Positions 55,706 through 64,000 of a DNA stretch of 64,000 bases are shown here, in pieces. Source of the stretch: an uncultured Verrucomicrobiota bacterium (GTDB lineage: Bacteria; Verrucomicrobiota; Verrucomicrobiia; Opitutales; Opitutaceae); assembly GCA_903856725.1 (NCBI GenBank), contig CAIOCT010000011.1:1-64000 (forward strand), read 5' to 3'. Every line of letters starts with the position of its first letter. Positions within the stretch are counted from its first letter, which is position 1. Under the pieces are notes generated by a model. The model did no database searches, had not been told where the DNA came from, and saw nothing but the letters and a program-made list of their open reading frames with translations. The translations under genes were made by a program, and so were the position numbers.

Positions 55706-56236
55706 TGCCCTCATCTTAGGTCGGCTGAGCCGCCGGAACTCTTGCAGATAAATCACCAGCGCGGCCATCACCTCAGTCACGACTCGCGCCTGCGCCGTCG
55801 CGCGGTCTGCTCCCGGCATTTCCACCTGCCCAGAAATAACCACGTGCTTACCGCCAGGCCGCCGATGACACAACGCCCACCAAGCCATCGGCACCGCAAT
55901 ACCGTGCTCAACACTCGGCTCGGCGTAACCGGTTGTCGCCAGTGCCAAATCAGCCCCAAATAAAGCGCCGGCACCCTGAGCCATTTCGACGGCGACGCGT
56001 TGCGAGACGCTATTAACCCGCTGCGCATGAGTTCGGTTAACCCCGAGCTGGCGGACTTTTTGCGCAAGTGAGTAGGTCGTGATCCCGCCTAAAAAATAAT
56101 TTGAAGCTCCCGCCACCGCCCCAATTTTTGCCTGCACTTGGCCACAAGTCAGACTCTCCGCAACCGTGAGCGTTAAACGCGGTTTACCTAAAAACAAAGG
56201 GGCAAGGTCCGTACTTATTTTCATCGCCGCCAGCAT
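55703..56236 (-). CDS. CinA C-terminal domain protein, probable NMN amidase (PncC-like)
   Basis: From ATG 56236 the product has 177 residues; ATG 56224 (MKISTDL...) or TTG 56272 are alternatives. The motif TVAESLTCG with the catalytic serine and GGITTYSLAQKV are typical of nicotinamide-nucleotide amidase PncC/CinA-C. It converts NMN to nicotinate mononucleotide in pyridine-nucleotide salvage. The N-terminal MoCF-like domain of full CinA is absent. It lies 59 bases after the SET-domain gene and may share its transcript. Confidence 0.88.
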   Translation of the reverse strand: MLAAMKISTDLAPLFLGKPRLTLTVAESLTCGQVQAKIGAVAGASNYFLGGITTYSLAQKVRQLGVNRTHAQRVNSVSQRVAVEMAQGAGALFGADLALATTGYAEPSVEHGIAVPMAWWALCHRRPGGKHVVISGQVEMPGADRATAQARVVTEVMAALVIYLQEFRRLSRPKMRA

Positions 56237-56295
56237 GGGTTCTGCGGCCAAAAAGGAAAGGTTGCTTAACAAGCAAGCTCCGCCGCGGTCAGCGA

Positions 56296-56802
56296 TCAGC
56301 TATTTTCAGCCGCCTGACGGCGCCGCGCCCGCCACCGCTGTGCAGAATTAATAATATGCCCGACGCACTCCGTGGTCCCGCAACGACAGGGATGATCCCG
56401 CCACTCGGTATAAGAAAATCCGTAATCATAGGTCAGCTCTTCTCCCGGCGCAATATCGCGGCACGCGACCACCCAAATATGGCCCCCAATATTTTGTGTT
56501 TCGCAATTCGGCCCACAGGAATGATTGATACGCCGCGCTAGATTCCAAGCGACGTCCCCATCAATATCGTACCGTTGATTTAATTCGAAAATATAAACGC
56601 ACCCATCCCCACCCGCCGCGCGCCGCGCTAGCCGACGGTCCTCGCGCCGCTGCGCCTCAGCCTTGGTGATTCGTTCACCAACATATTCAATCACGCGCTC
56701 GCCCTGTGGCACAAAATCGCGCGCAAATAAACCATAACCGTGCACGCCGGAGCGGCGCAGCTGGATCGAGCGAGTGGCCATGATTTTGCGAGCGCCTTTC
56801 AT
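56296..56802 (-). CDS. SET-domain protein (putative protein lysine methyltransferase)
   Basis: ATG at 56802 overlaps the stop of the exonuclease gene (ATGA); a second ATG at 56781 also fits. The 168-residue protein is a SET domain with RINHSCGPNCETQ and GEELTYDYGF, the S-adenosylmethionine and substrate-lysine site, plus a post-SET-like CRCGTTEC segment that could bind zinc with a cysteine of the SET core. SET proteins are mainly eukaryotic but known in Chlamydiae, Verrucomicrobia and others, methylating histone-like proteins or ribosomal proteins. The target is unknown. Confidence 0.9.
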   Translation of the reverse strand: MKGARKIMATRSIQLRRSGVHGYGLFARDFVPQGERVIEYVGERITKAEAQRREDRRLARRAAGGDGCVYIFELNQRYDIDGDVAWNLARRINHSCGPNCETQNIGGHIWVVACRDIAPGEELTYDYGFSYTEWRDHPCRCGTTECVGHIINSAQRWRARRRQAAENS

Positions 56803-57560
56803 CGGCAGGCGAGCTCCAGCCCAACGGGGCAATGATCACTGCCCATTACCTGGGGTTCAATCCAAGCGCGCTGCAGCTGTGACTTGAGCCCTGCTGAAGC
56901 CATGAGGTAGTCGATGCGCCAGCCAATGTTGCGCTCGCGAGCCCCCGCCCGATACGTCCACCAACTATAATGATTAGGCCCCGACTCGAAATGCCGAAAG
57001 GTATCAATATAGCCGGCCGCTAAATAATCCCGAAACCCCGCCCGCTCTTGATCAGAAAATCCTGGGCTACCCACATTTTCTTTTGGTCGAGCAAGATCGA
57101 TCGCTTCATGGGCCACGTTAAGATCGCCACAGAAAACAACCGGTTTTTTCTTTTCCAATTTTTTCACATAAGCCAGCAAGGCGCGATCCCAAGCTTGGCG
57201 AAAGCCGAGCCGCGCTAACTCCGGCTGGGCATTCGGTACATAGACCCCCACCACATAACAATCGGCAAACTCCGCTGTCATCGCGCGGCCTTCGGCGTCA
57301 TGCAGCGGTGAACCAATCCCCATGGTCACCGCGAGCGGCGGCCGTCGCAAAAAGAAGGCTGTCCCGCTATACCCTTTTTTCTCTGCTGCATTCCAATGCA
57401 CCGTGTAGCCCGCTGGCCAAACCACGCCCTGCACGTCACCTGGCAAGGCTTTTACTTCTTGGAGGCAAATGACATCAGCCTGCGCCGCCGTCATCCAATC
57501 CAGCAAACCCTTACCAAGAGCTGCCCGCACGCCGTTCACATTCCAGGAAAGTATTTTCAT
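56799..57560 (-). CDS. xthA: Exodeoxyribonuclease III
   Basis: From ATG 57560 the 253-residue enzyme shows the XthA motifs SWNVNGVRAA, CLQEVKA, the GDLNVAHEAIDLA loop with the catalytic Asp/Asn, and the final SDHCPVGLEL histidine. It cleaves abasic sites and trims 3' blocks in base-excision repair. The SET-domain gene overlaps its stop. A longer in-frame start at 57602 is less likely. Confidence 0.94.
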   Translation of the reverse strand: MKILSWNVNGVRAALGKGLLDWMTAAQADVICLQEVKALPGDVQGVVWPAGYTVHWNAAEKKGYSGTAFFLRRPPLAVTMGIGSPLHDAEGRAMTAEFADCYVVGVYVPNAQPELARLGFRQAWDRALLAYVKKLEKKKPVVFCGDLNVAHEAIDLARPKENVGSPGFSDQERAGFRDYLAAGYIDTFRHFESGPNHYSWWTYRAGARERNIGWRIDYLMASAGLKSQLQRAWIEPQVMGSDHCPVGLELACR

Positions 57561-57646
57561 GAGCCCCCACTGCTTCGTGGTTTCCCGCTCCCGGTGCAAC
57601 ACGTTTTGCCTTTCGCGCGATAAAACTCTGGCTCAAGCTCACGGCC

Positions 57647-57922
57647 ATGCCCGCCTGTACATTGGAACTGAAGACCATCCCTCGCGCCCCCCGCGACGAG
57701 ATTGTTGGTTGGCTGGGTACTGCGTTGAAAATTAAAGTACATGCGCCTGCCGTCGACGGCCGCGCTAACGATGCCCTGCTCCAGTTTCTCGCCGAACGCT
57801 TAGCGCTCCCGCGTCGCGCCGTCCGCCTCATTCGAGGTGAAAAATCACCGCACAAAGCCGTCGCTATTGATGGGCTCAGCTTGGCGGCCGTCCAAGCTCG
57901 CCTCACCCCACCTTCGGCTTAA
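57647..57922 (+). CDS. YggU-family (DUF167) protein
   Basis: The 91-residue protein has the DUF167 core KIKVHAPAVDGRANDALLQF and RLIRGEKSPHK. The fold is known, the function is not. It is divergent from the exonuclease gene with 86 bases between the starts. Confidence 0.92.
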   Translation: MPACTLELKTIPRAPRDEIVGWLGTALKIKVHAPAVDGRANDALLQFLAERLALPRRAVRLIRGEKSPHKAVAIDGLSLAAVQARLTPPSA

Positions 57923-58044
57923 ATAATCGACCCCGACCCTGCCCCCGCTGCTTATTTATATCAATTTATGACGTCTCTAGCCGCATGACACACCGCCCGA
58001 TTGCTTCTCCGGCCGACGAGGAATGAACTAAGCTTTCTTTTGCT

Positions 58045-59556
58045 ATGTCCGTCTTTTCTCCCATTCCTCTGGGTCAACGTATTCCAGGCAGCCCCCACTC
58101 GGTAGCCTGCAGCCTGCCAACCTTAGCAGACGTCATTGGCTACGAAGAAGGCCGAACCGAGACCACGCAGCACATCTCTTCCGGTTATCCACGCTTTGTT
58201 GTGCATACGTACGCTAAGCAACTGTGTGAGCTACTACAACAGCAGCCTAAATTTTCGGGCCGCTCGCTATGGCTAGTGACCTCAGCTAAGATGGCGGCGG
58301 CGCTCGCTGACCATTTGGGTCGAGCGGGAACCGCCGGCGCTAGGCCCTTTCTCGAGGCGGGGATCAATGGCGTTGCCCATACCGACACCCCCGAACTCAA
58401 CACGCGCGGTAAACAATTTCTACAGCATTTAGGTGGTTTTCTCTCTACCCGCGCCGCGGAGGATCAGCTCGTCGCACGGGGCCTGCGCCCAGGAGCGGCC
58501 GCGGAAACTCTTTTTGCTGGTGACGCTACAGCTGAAATCAAGCGCTGCCTCCACCGAGTTTACTCTGGGCTCAGCGACCCTGATCTCATGCTGGCCCCGA
58601 GCGGCATGAATGCCCTGCACGCCGCCTTCCGCGCGATTAGCACGTTGCAAGCGGCCCGCGGCCGCACGGCTTGGATTCAGCTCGGCTGGCTTTATCTCGA
58701 TACGATCGCGCTGCTAAAAAAATTCACCCCGGACCCGGCGCGTGATTATTTACGCCACAGTGAAGTGGCTGATCTCAAGGGGCTCGAACGCTTGTTGGCG
58801 AGCGACGGCGCACGCATCGCGGGAATCATTATTGAGGCGCCCACGAATCCGCTCATTCAGACGCCAGATCTTGCGGCCGTCTCCGCCTTAGCTCGCCGAC
58901 ATGGAGTGCGGCTCATTTTAGATCCAGCCATCAGCTCACCTTACAACGTTGATCTGCTTCCAGCGGCTGATCTTGTAGCGCAAAGTCTCACTAAATACAC
59001 TGCGCACGAAGGCGACGTCATCGCGGGAGCGGTTGTCGTCAATCCCCAAGGTCCTGATGCGGCTGAACTGCGGCGGCTCGTCGGTGAATACCTTGAGCCA
59101 GTCCATCCACGAGATCTGGCCCGGCTCGCCGCTCAGATTGGCGCCACCGAAGACGTCGTGCAGAAAATCAATACGAGCACGATGCAAGTAGCGGCCTTGC
59201 TCGAAAACCATCCGGCGGTGCAGCAAGTGTGGTGGGCGCTGCAGCCCGATTCCCGTGCTAATTATCTAAAAATTGCCCGCTCCCCAACGGCCGTCGGCAG
59301 CATGATCTCATTCACACTCAAGGGCCCCATGAAAGATTTTTACGATCGCGTGCGACTGCCTAAGGGCCCGAGTTTCGGCATGCGCACGACTTTAATCTCA
59401 CCTTTCATTTACCTCGCCCACTACGATCTAGTGACCTCACCTGAGGGCCGGGCAGAATTAGCGGCTCATGGCCTCTCGCCTGATTTAATCCGCCTGTCAG
59501 TCGGCTTAGAGCCCATCGAGGATATCTTGGCGACCCTCCGCGAAGCGCTGGCCTGA
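58045..59556 (+). CDS. Cystathionine gamma-synthase-like PLP enzyme
   Basis: The 503-residue enzyme is of the Cys/Met-metabolism PLP family, with the lysine K317 in QSLTKYTAHEGD and PSGMNALHAAF as the phosphate-binding part. An N-terminal extension of about 150 residues before the PLP domain resembles fungal-type cystathionine gamma-synthases. It would join O-acyl-homoserine and cysteine in methionine synthesis. A MalY/PatB-type lyase is at 41893. No clear riboswitch was recognised in the 122-base leader. Confidence 0.85.
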   Translation: MSVFSPIPLGQRIPGSPHSVACSLPTLADVIGYEEGRTETTQHISSGYPRFVVHTYAKQLCELLQQQPKFSGRSLWLVTSAKMAAALADHLGRAGTAGARPFLEAGINGVAHTDTPELNTRGKQFLQHLGGFLSTRAAEDQLVARGLRPGAAAETLFAGDATAEIKRCLHRVYSGLSDPDLMLAPSGMNALHAAFRAISTLQAARGRTAWIQLGWLYLDTIALLKKFTPDPARDYLRHSEVADLKGLERLLASDGARIAGIIIEAPTNPLIQTPDLAAVSALARRHGVRLILDPAISSPYNVDLLPAADLVAQSLTKYTAHEGDVIAGAVVVNPQGPDAAELRRLVGEYLEPVHPRDLARLAAQIGATEDVVQKINTSTMQVAALLENHPAVQQVWWALQPDSRANYLKIARSPTAVGSMISFTLKGPMKDFYDRVRLPKGPSFGMRTTLISPFIYLAHYDLVTSPEGRAELAAHGLSPDLIRLSVGLEPIEDILATLREALA

Positions 59557-59614
59557 GATTCGCCAACTGCCGGCGGGCACTTGAAGTCCAGACCCCTGGC
59601 TGAGTTTTACCTGT

Positions 59615-61183
59615 CTAGCGCGGCGCACGGCTAAACTCACCATTACCTGCGTCTAAGTAGCGTACGCCGTTAACTTCACTGATCTGGAGATACTGCGTCC
59701 AACGCCCACCGTTAATCTCCTGCTGAGCGTTGAGCCGCTTCAGCTCATAGGATTGCAACGGCGGCGCCGGCTGATTCAGGGCCTCGCTTAGCACACGACC
59801 ATCCATTTTCTGGGCAGCATCCTTTAGTCCCAACAGCCAAAGAATCGTCGGGGCGACATCGAGGTTTCCCGACGGCAATGTACTGATAACGCCGGCCCGA
59901 ATATCAGGCCCAGCCGCAATTAAAGTATTGTGCATATCGAACGGGCTGAGGCTCGCATGATTGGCTAATTTAGGGCTGGTTGTCGCTAAGTCAGAAATTT
60001 GCAGCCCCGGCACGCCCGCGGCATTTTTACCATCCTGCCATTTAAAAGAAACTACCAGATCCGGAGCTTCTGGGGCATCGATGTTGGCCGCTGCCAGCGG
60101 GAAGGCGCCGGCCTGAGGTGAGCGAGAGAAAATAACACCCGTCCACGCTTGCTGCTGCAGGAAGGCAACAACGCGCTCGATTGTGGCCTCATCGTGTCCC
60201 CCTACATAAATGAGCGAACTGCCGCCATTCCCCACCACGAGTACCTCGCTTTGTTTTAGCCCTCCAAGCGCCACCCGTTTGGCCGAGAAGCCGGCGACCG
60301 AAAGCTCGACCGCGAGATCAACTTTTTCCGCAATGGTGGAAAAGCCATGATCGGATACGATAAAAATATTGGTCGTGGCGAGCTCACTGCGTCGCGTCAA
60401 TTCCGCTACGAGCAGCCCGAGTTTCTCATCGCTCTTTTTAATGGCCGCCAGCGATTGCGCCGAGCCCAAGCCTGACGCATGTTGTGAACTATCGGGCTCC
60501 GCCAACCACAGCAATGAGTAGGGTGGCACGCCCTTGCTCCAGAGAGTCCCGAGGAGCGCTTGCGCGGTCCAATCATCGCGGGCCGTTTTATCGTCGCGCT
60601 CTGTTGCCTTAGGCAACAACCCTTGGGCCGCCTTGAGCGCGGTCGTCACAGAAGCAGGGCGAGACTCACCTTGATGCACCAGCTCAGAAACTTCTGGGGT
60701 GGCGGATGGGAGGGCGCGGTCGTGTAATAAGGCAACGTGCTTGGTCCCCGCGATTGCCGTCGCCAAACCTTGCGCGTGGAGAATTTCTGCAACCGTGGGC
60801 CGGGCGAGATAATGACCCCCGCTGATTTCATCGCCGCGGTGGACTAAGCCGGGGGCTTGGGTTTCGATCGGGCTTTGTGGATCGAGCCGTGGCCGAAAAT
60901 CATTATTCGCAATGATGCCGCTATGGGCAGGATAAGTTCCCGTGGCGAGAGCCGTGCCATTTACTTCAGTGGAACTGAGATAAACGGGATGATGATGAGC
61001 AAAAAATACTCCCGTACCAGCGAGCTTCGCCAAGTGCGGAGTGGTCTCAGGTGAAACAAAGTCTGGCCGCAAGCCATCGAATACCACGACTACGACGTGG
61101 CGCGCCAGGGGACGTTCCGCCACCGAGGCAGCCCAGCTGGGGAGGAGGGACAAGCCGAAGCTAATCAATATTCTAACATGCAT
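59615..61183 (-). CDS. Secreted alkaline-phosphatase-superfamily phosphodiesterase
   Basis: The 522-residue protein has a signal peptide (about 1-19), the metal-binding D36 in VVFDGLRPD, the nucleophile T72 in SSTEVN with N75, and later DHGF (about residue 278). This is the type I phosphodiesterase/nucleotide pyrophosphatase group. It probably hydrolyses phosphate diesters in the periplasm. It follows a TonB-dependent receptor gene on the same strand but a terminator separates them. Confidence 0.9.
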   Translation of the reverse strand: MHVRILISFGLSLLPSWAASVAERPLARHVVVVVFDGLRPDFVSPETTPHLAKLAGTGVFFAHHHPVYLSSTEVNGTALATGTYPAHSGIIANNDFRPRLDPQSPIETQAPGLVHRGDEISGGHYLARPTVAEILHAQGLATAIAGTKHVALLHDRALPSATPEVSELVHQGESRPASVTTALKAAQGLLPKATERDDKTARDDWTAQALLGTLWSKGVPPYSLLWLAEPDSSQHASGLGSAQSLAAIKKSDEKLGLLVAELTRRSELATTNIFIVSDHGFSTIAEKVDLAVELSVAGFSAKRVALGGLKQSEVLVVGNGGSSLIYVGGHDEATIERVVAFLQQQAWTGVIFSRSPQAGAFPLAAANIDAPEAPDLVVSFKWQDGKNAAGVPGLQISDLATTSPKLANHASLSPFDMHNTLIAAGPDIRAGVISTLPSGNLDVAPTILWLLGLKDAAQKMDGRVLSEALNQPAPPLQSYELKRLNAQQEINGGRWTQYLQISEVNGVRYLDAGNGEFSRAPR

Positions 61184-61191
61184 GGAGACGG

Positions 61192-61232
61192 TAAATAAAA
61201 GGCCCCTCTCTAAGACAATATGAGAGGGGCCT
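61192..61232 (-). terminator. Rho-independent terminator between receptor and phosphodiesterase genes
   Basis: An 11-base perfect stem (61200-61210 with 61222-61232, 11-base loop) is followed on the - strand by TTTTATTT. It ends the receptor transcript 41 bases after its stop. Confidence 0.9.
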
Positions 61233-61272
61233 ATCAGCCTAAGTTGCTAAGAAGTTTTCCGAACGGGATAGA

Positions 61273-63558
61273 TTAAAATTCAGCCGAAAGCGTTAGGAAA
61301 TAATTTCTCCCGGGCAAAACGTTGAAAACGTCTCCCGTGTAAGCACTCGCGGCACTCGAAGTGATGCCGTCGAGAACCTGAATCTTGCGATCGAAAATAT
61401 TACCCACCTGAAAACGCACCTTGAAGCTACGGATAAAGCCGTGCGTATATTTTTGGCCATACCCAATCGAAACATCGTCGAGCCAATAATAGTTGCTGTA
61501 AGCTACACGGGACGCGCCGGCCCCGATGACATCGGGATTGGTAATTTTGTCATAGACTGCCCAATTCCCGACATACTTTTTAGTGTAGGAACCAAAGAAC
61601 CCGCCTTGATCAAAAATTAACCCAAGGGCCGCGGTTGTTGTTGGCACCGTCGGTACATCCAATTTTGAGCCCTTGAAGACGGCGTTATTGATGGAGCCAT
61701 TTGCATAAGCACTCATCCCACTACCGACATAGAACGTGGCCTGGGCTTCGGCTCCGCTGTAATATGCCCCTTGCGCGATGCCATAGTAGGTCGGATCACC
61801 CGAGCTATCGTTGGGACCGCTGTAGGCATAATTTTTGAAATCGATATAATAGAGGTTAAAATCAGCATTGAACCGATCTTGCTTAAACACCGTGCCGATT
61901 TGGTAGTTAGTCGATATCTGGGGCTGAATATTAATTTTCCCTAGATTGCTATTATCGACGTAAAATGAATTCGCTTCAGACGGTGACTGAAACCCTTGCG
62001 CGATTTCGGCGTAGGCCGACCAATCCTTAGTCAGCGTATAGTGACCAGTGAGTGAAGGCGTGGCCTTCTTGTCCGTGCGCGTGGCCATGAGCGCCTGCCG
62101 GCCAGACGTCTGGTTGACGATGGCATCAATATCACGGGTAAATTTTTGATACTTAACTCCGGCATTCAGATTAAATTCAGCCGTTACTTGCCAAAGATAT
62201 TCAGCAAAAGCCTGGAAGGTCGTGTTTTGATCCAAGAGCAAATATTTGTAATTATAACCAGCCTGGCCTGGCAGCGTCAGCGGATTGCCGCCGGGCGCGG
62301 CGGCCTTGTAAAGCGCATCGGCGGTAAGATCGATCGCATCGGCTCCGGTCGTGTCGTAATTAACGCCGTACGTGTGCCGATGGTTTTTTGTTTTATCATA
62401 CCAGAAGCCAGTCTTAAAAATACCCATGGCCGATTCATGAGTGAGCAGGAAGCTGTCGCCGTAAGTCCGGTATTCATTTAATTTCACCGAGCCTAACATC
62501 TTGCCGACCGCACCACCGCTACCCGCCTTTGGCTTCTCGTGGGATTTATTGTTATAAGAGTAAGTGTAGACCTTGTTTTCCAAGTGCCACCCACTGCTCA
62601 AATTGCTCTCGATTCCAATATATTCAAAATCAGCTTTTTTGTCCTGATAATTATATTTACGATTCAGAAGATCCATCTTGTTGGCTTCATTATTTTCTTT
62701 GAGCCCAAAATTGCGTCCAAATAAATCGATTTGCGACTGCGTGACGGTGCCGGGATTACCAAAGCTGATTCTATTGATGCTGCTTAGGAGGGTGAGCGTC
62801 GTATCACGACCGATGGGCTGCAGATATTTGACGTTGTATGTATCCCGCGCCATGTCGCCGCCGGTCCGAAAACCATCGGTCGTCATCCGCTGATAACTGA
62901 AAATGGCGGAGCCACCACCGAGTGCGGCTAGGTCGCCCGTGTTGGCCTCAAAGTGGGCCAGTTGGGTGTGATAGCTGCCTTGACTCAGCGTTGGGACAAA
63001 TGACTGCACCGTGCGCGGGTCCTTAGAGTAAAGCGCCATCGTGCCACCGAAAGTAGCATTACCAATGGTGCTCGCTGTACCCGGACCACGATCGACCACG
63101 ATTTTACCAATTAACTTAGCAGGAAAGTAGCTCGTGGTGTGATGCGTAAAAGTATTGTAGTCGCCAAAGGGTATGCCGTCATACGTGACGTTATAACCTC
63201 CATCATCAATGCCGCGAATGGTCGTGTGCTTGGCTTCGCTCAAACCAGGACCGTTGGTCTCAATATTGACCACGCTAGGCGCCAACGCGGCGATCGTCGC
63301 ATAATCAGCCGTCGGTGCGACGTTGTTAGAAATATACTCGAGCGTCAGCACGGACTGCGGTTGCCGGGCGGCGAGACTGCTGTCCGTCAACGCTTGGGTC
63401 AGAGCCGATAAGCGCTGGGCGCGTACTTCAAAATCTTCGAGGCGAACTGCTGTAGAATTTGTGCTACTGCCGGCATCTGCCGCTTGAAGAGACAGCGCTA
63501 AAAGAGCTGTCAGCATTAATTGAAAAAGAATTCGGTGCTTTCTAGGTTGGGTGTTCAT
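61273..63558 (-). CDS. TonB-dependent outer-membrane receptor
   Basis: From ATG 63558 the product has 761 residues with a signal peptide (about 1-27), a plug domain (about 60-180, with TIRGIDDGGYNVTYDG) and a beta-barrel ending in LTLSAEF, with the terminal phenylalanine needed for outer-membrane insertion. It lacks an STN domain, unlike the receptor at 21801. The ligand is unknown. A phosphodiesterase gene lies downstream, so an organic-phosphate or similar substrate is possible but unproven. A longer in-frame upstream extension is not a likely coding part. Confidence 0.92.
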   Translation of the reverse strand: MNTQPRKHRILFQLMLTALLALSLQAADAGSSTNSTAVRLEDFEVRAQRLSALTQALTDSSLAARQPQSVLTLEYISNNVAPTADYATIAALAPSVVNIETNGPGLSEAKHTTIRGIDDGGYNVTYDGIPFGDYNTFTHHTTSYFPAKLIGKIVVDRGPGTASTIGNATFGGTMALYSKDPRTVQSFVPTLSQGSYHTQLAHFEANTGDLAALGGGSAIFSYQRMTTDGFRTGGDMARDTYNVKYLQPIGRDTTLTLLSSINRISFGNPGTVTQSQIDLFGRNFGLKENNEANKMDLLNRKYNYQDKKADFEYIGIESNLSSGWHLENKVYTYSYNNKSHEKPKAGSGGAVGKMLGSVKLNEYRTYGDSFLLTHESAMGIFKTGFWYDKTKNHRHTYGVNYDTTGADAIDLTADALYKAAAPGGNPLTLPGQAGYNYKYLLLDQNTTFQAFAEYLWQVTAEFNLNAGVKYQKFTRDIDAIVNQTSGRQALMATRTDKKATPSLTGHYTLTKDWSAYAEIAQGFQSPSEANSFYVDNSNLGKINIQPQISTNYQIGTVFKQDRFNADFNLYYIDFKNYAYSGPNDSSGDPTYYGIAQGAYYSGAEAQATFYVGSGMSAYANGSINNAVFKGSKLDVPTVPTTTAALGLIFDQGGFFGSYTKKYVGNWAVYDKITNPDVIGAGASRVAYSNYYWLDDVSIGYGQKYTHGFIRSFKVRFQVGNIFDRKIQVLDGITSSAASAYTGDVFNVLPGRNYFLTLSAEF

Positions 63559-63751
63559 GCATCCATAAAATCCCCAACTTTCCGCCAGCCTGACAAGCTG
63601 ACAGAGGGCACTTTTATGGCGAACCGGTGATAATTGGGTGACGGCCGTGTAAACCACCGTCGATGAGGTCTAGCCAGGGCCCCGCGCGAGCTTCACCCGC
63701 GACTCGATGACGAATCGATTAATGCTAGCTCCGAGCGCGGACAAACCAACG

Positions 63752-64000
63752 TTACCCAACTTTTGCTGGCTGGCGCCGCTGATCTAGCCAGTGCGCAAAG
63801 CGATCGAGGTAAATATAAATTACTGGCGTGATATAGAGAGTGAGCATTTGGGAAACGATCAACCCGCCGACAACAGCCAGCCCGAGGGAACGGCGCGAAT
63901 CAGCTCCGGCGCCAAGCCCCAGCGCGATGGGAATGGCCCCCGCGAGCGCGGCGAAGGTGGTCATCATAATCGGACGAAAGCGCACGAGACAGGCTTCCAC
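63752..64000 (-). CDS. RND efflux pump inner-membrane protein, C-terminal fragment (cut by window edge)
   Basis: The 82 visible residues are the C-terminus of an AcrB/MdtB-type RND pump: [40 protein letters not shown] and a short basic tail. The rest of the gene (normally about 1,030 residues) lies beyond position 64000. It is truncated only by the window. The product exports drugs or metals with an adaptor and outer-membrane channel encoded outside. Confidence 0.92.
   Translation of the reverse strand: MEACLVRFRPIMMTTFAALAGAIPIALGLGAGADSRRSLGLAVVGGLIVSQMLTLYITPVIYIYLDRFAHWLDQRRQPAKVG

Noticed and set aside
57923-58044. Possible SAM-type riboswitch before the cystathionine gamma-synthase-like gene
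   Set aside because: I could not find the conserved core of a known SAM or SAH riboswitch; a covariance-model scan would be decisive.
1-64000. Mobile elements, phage genes, CRISPR arrays, rRNA and tRNA genes
   Set aside because: No transposase, integrase, terminal repeats, regularly spaced repeats or RNA gene signatures were seen.

Overview
The window reads as chromosomal DNA from a Gram-negative, high-GC bacterium of the Verrucomicrobia type, most likely Opitutales/Opitutaceae. The pointers are a stand-alone SWIB-domain protein, TonB-dependent receptors with TonB-box/STN architecture, a type II secretion/type IV pilus hybrid gene set, multi-domain TlpA proteins and a glycine-rich RRM protein. 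No rRNA, tRNA, insertion sequence, phage gene or CRISPR array was seen. Coding density is high, with no gene-free stretch longer than about 300 bases. The taxonomy is inference from gene content only.

Region 1 (1-7600) is a hexonate catabolic cluster on the + strand: a nickel-pincer (LarA-family) racemase/epimerase, KDPG/KDG aldolase, mannonate dehydratase and a PfkB-type kinase. A second, paralogous kinase faces it from 6514-7596. Together they suggest gluconate and/or mannonate -> KDG -> KDPG -> pyruvate + glyceraldehyde-3-phosphate. A membrane protein, a pseudopilin and an unknown single-pass protein lie between the two kinases.

Region 2 (7756-13205) is a compact + strand operon for a type II secretion / type IV pilus-like machine: three minor pseudopilin-like proteins, a GspL-like (PilM-PilN fusion) protein, a PilO/GspM-like protein and a PilP/GspC-like protein. 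A related orphan GspC/PilP-like gene sits at 45290-45958.

Region 3 (13310-29296) is the most unusual part. On the - strand lie, in transcription order, an ECF sigma factor, a FecR-type anti-sigma regulator, a TonB-dependent transducer with STN domain, a four-thioredoxin-domain TlpA protein, a three-thioredoxin-domain TlpA protein, a tiny LuxR-type HTH protein and a large secreted M16 zinc protease. Divergent from the sigma gene is a DsbD-family transmembrane reductant carrier. I propose a surface-signalled system that imports a protein or disulfide-rich peptide and reduces and cleaves it in the periplasm.

Region 4 (29300-41800) holds two EamA exporters, SWIB, a heterodimeric ABC exporter with one degenerate ATP site, an RRM protein, an HlyD/ABC/permease efflux operon, an MscS channel and a TerC protein. 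Region 5 (41893-57922) is mixed housekeeping: aminotransferase, tRNA-dihydrouridine synthase, MarC, amino-acid permease, SpoU methyltransferase, DUF885 protein, redoxin, second TerC, AEC transporter, YhiN-like flavoprotein, Spy-like protein, minimal zincin, SYLF protein, CinA-like amidase, SET-domain protein, exonuclease III and YggU-like protein. Region 6 (58045-64000) has a cystathionine gamma-synthase-like enzyme, a secreted phosphodiesterase, a second TonB-dependent receptor and the 3' end of an RND efflux pump cut by the window edge. Several clear Rho-independent terminators and two almost perfect palindromes lie at gene ends.
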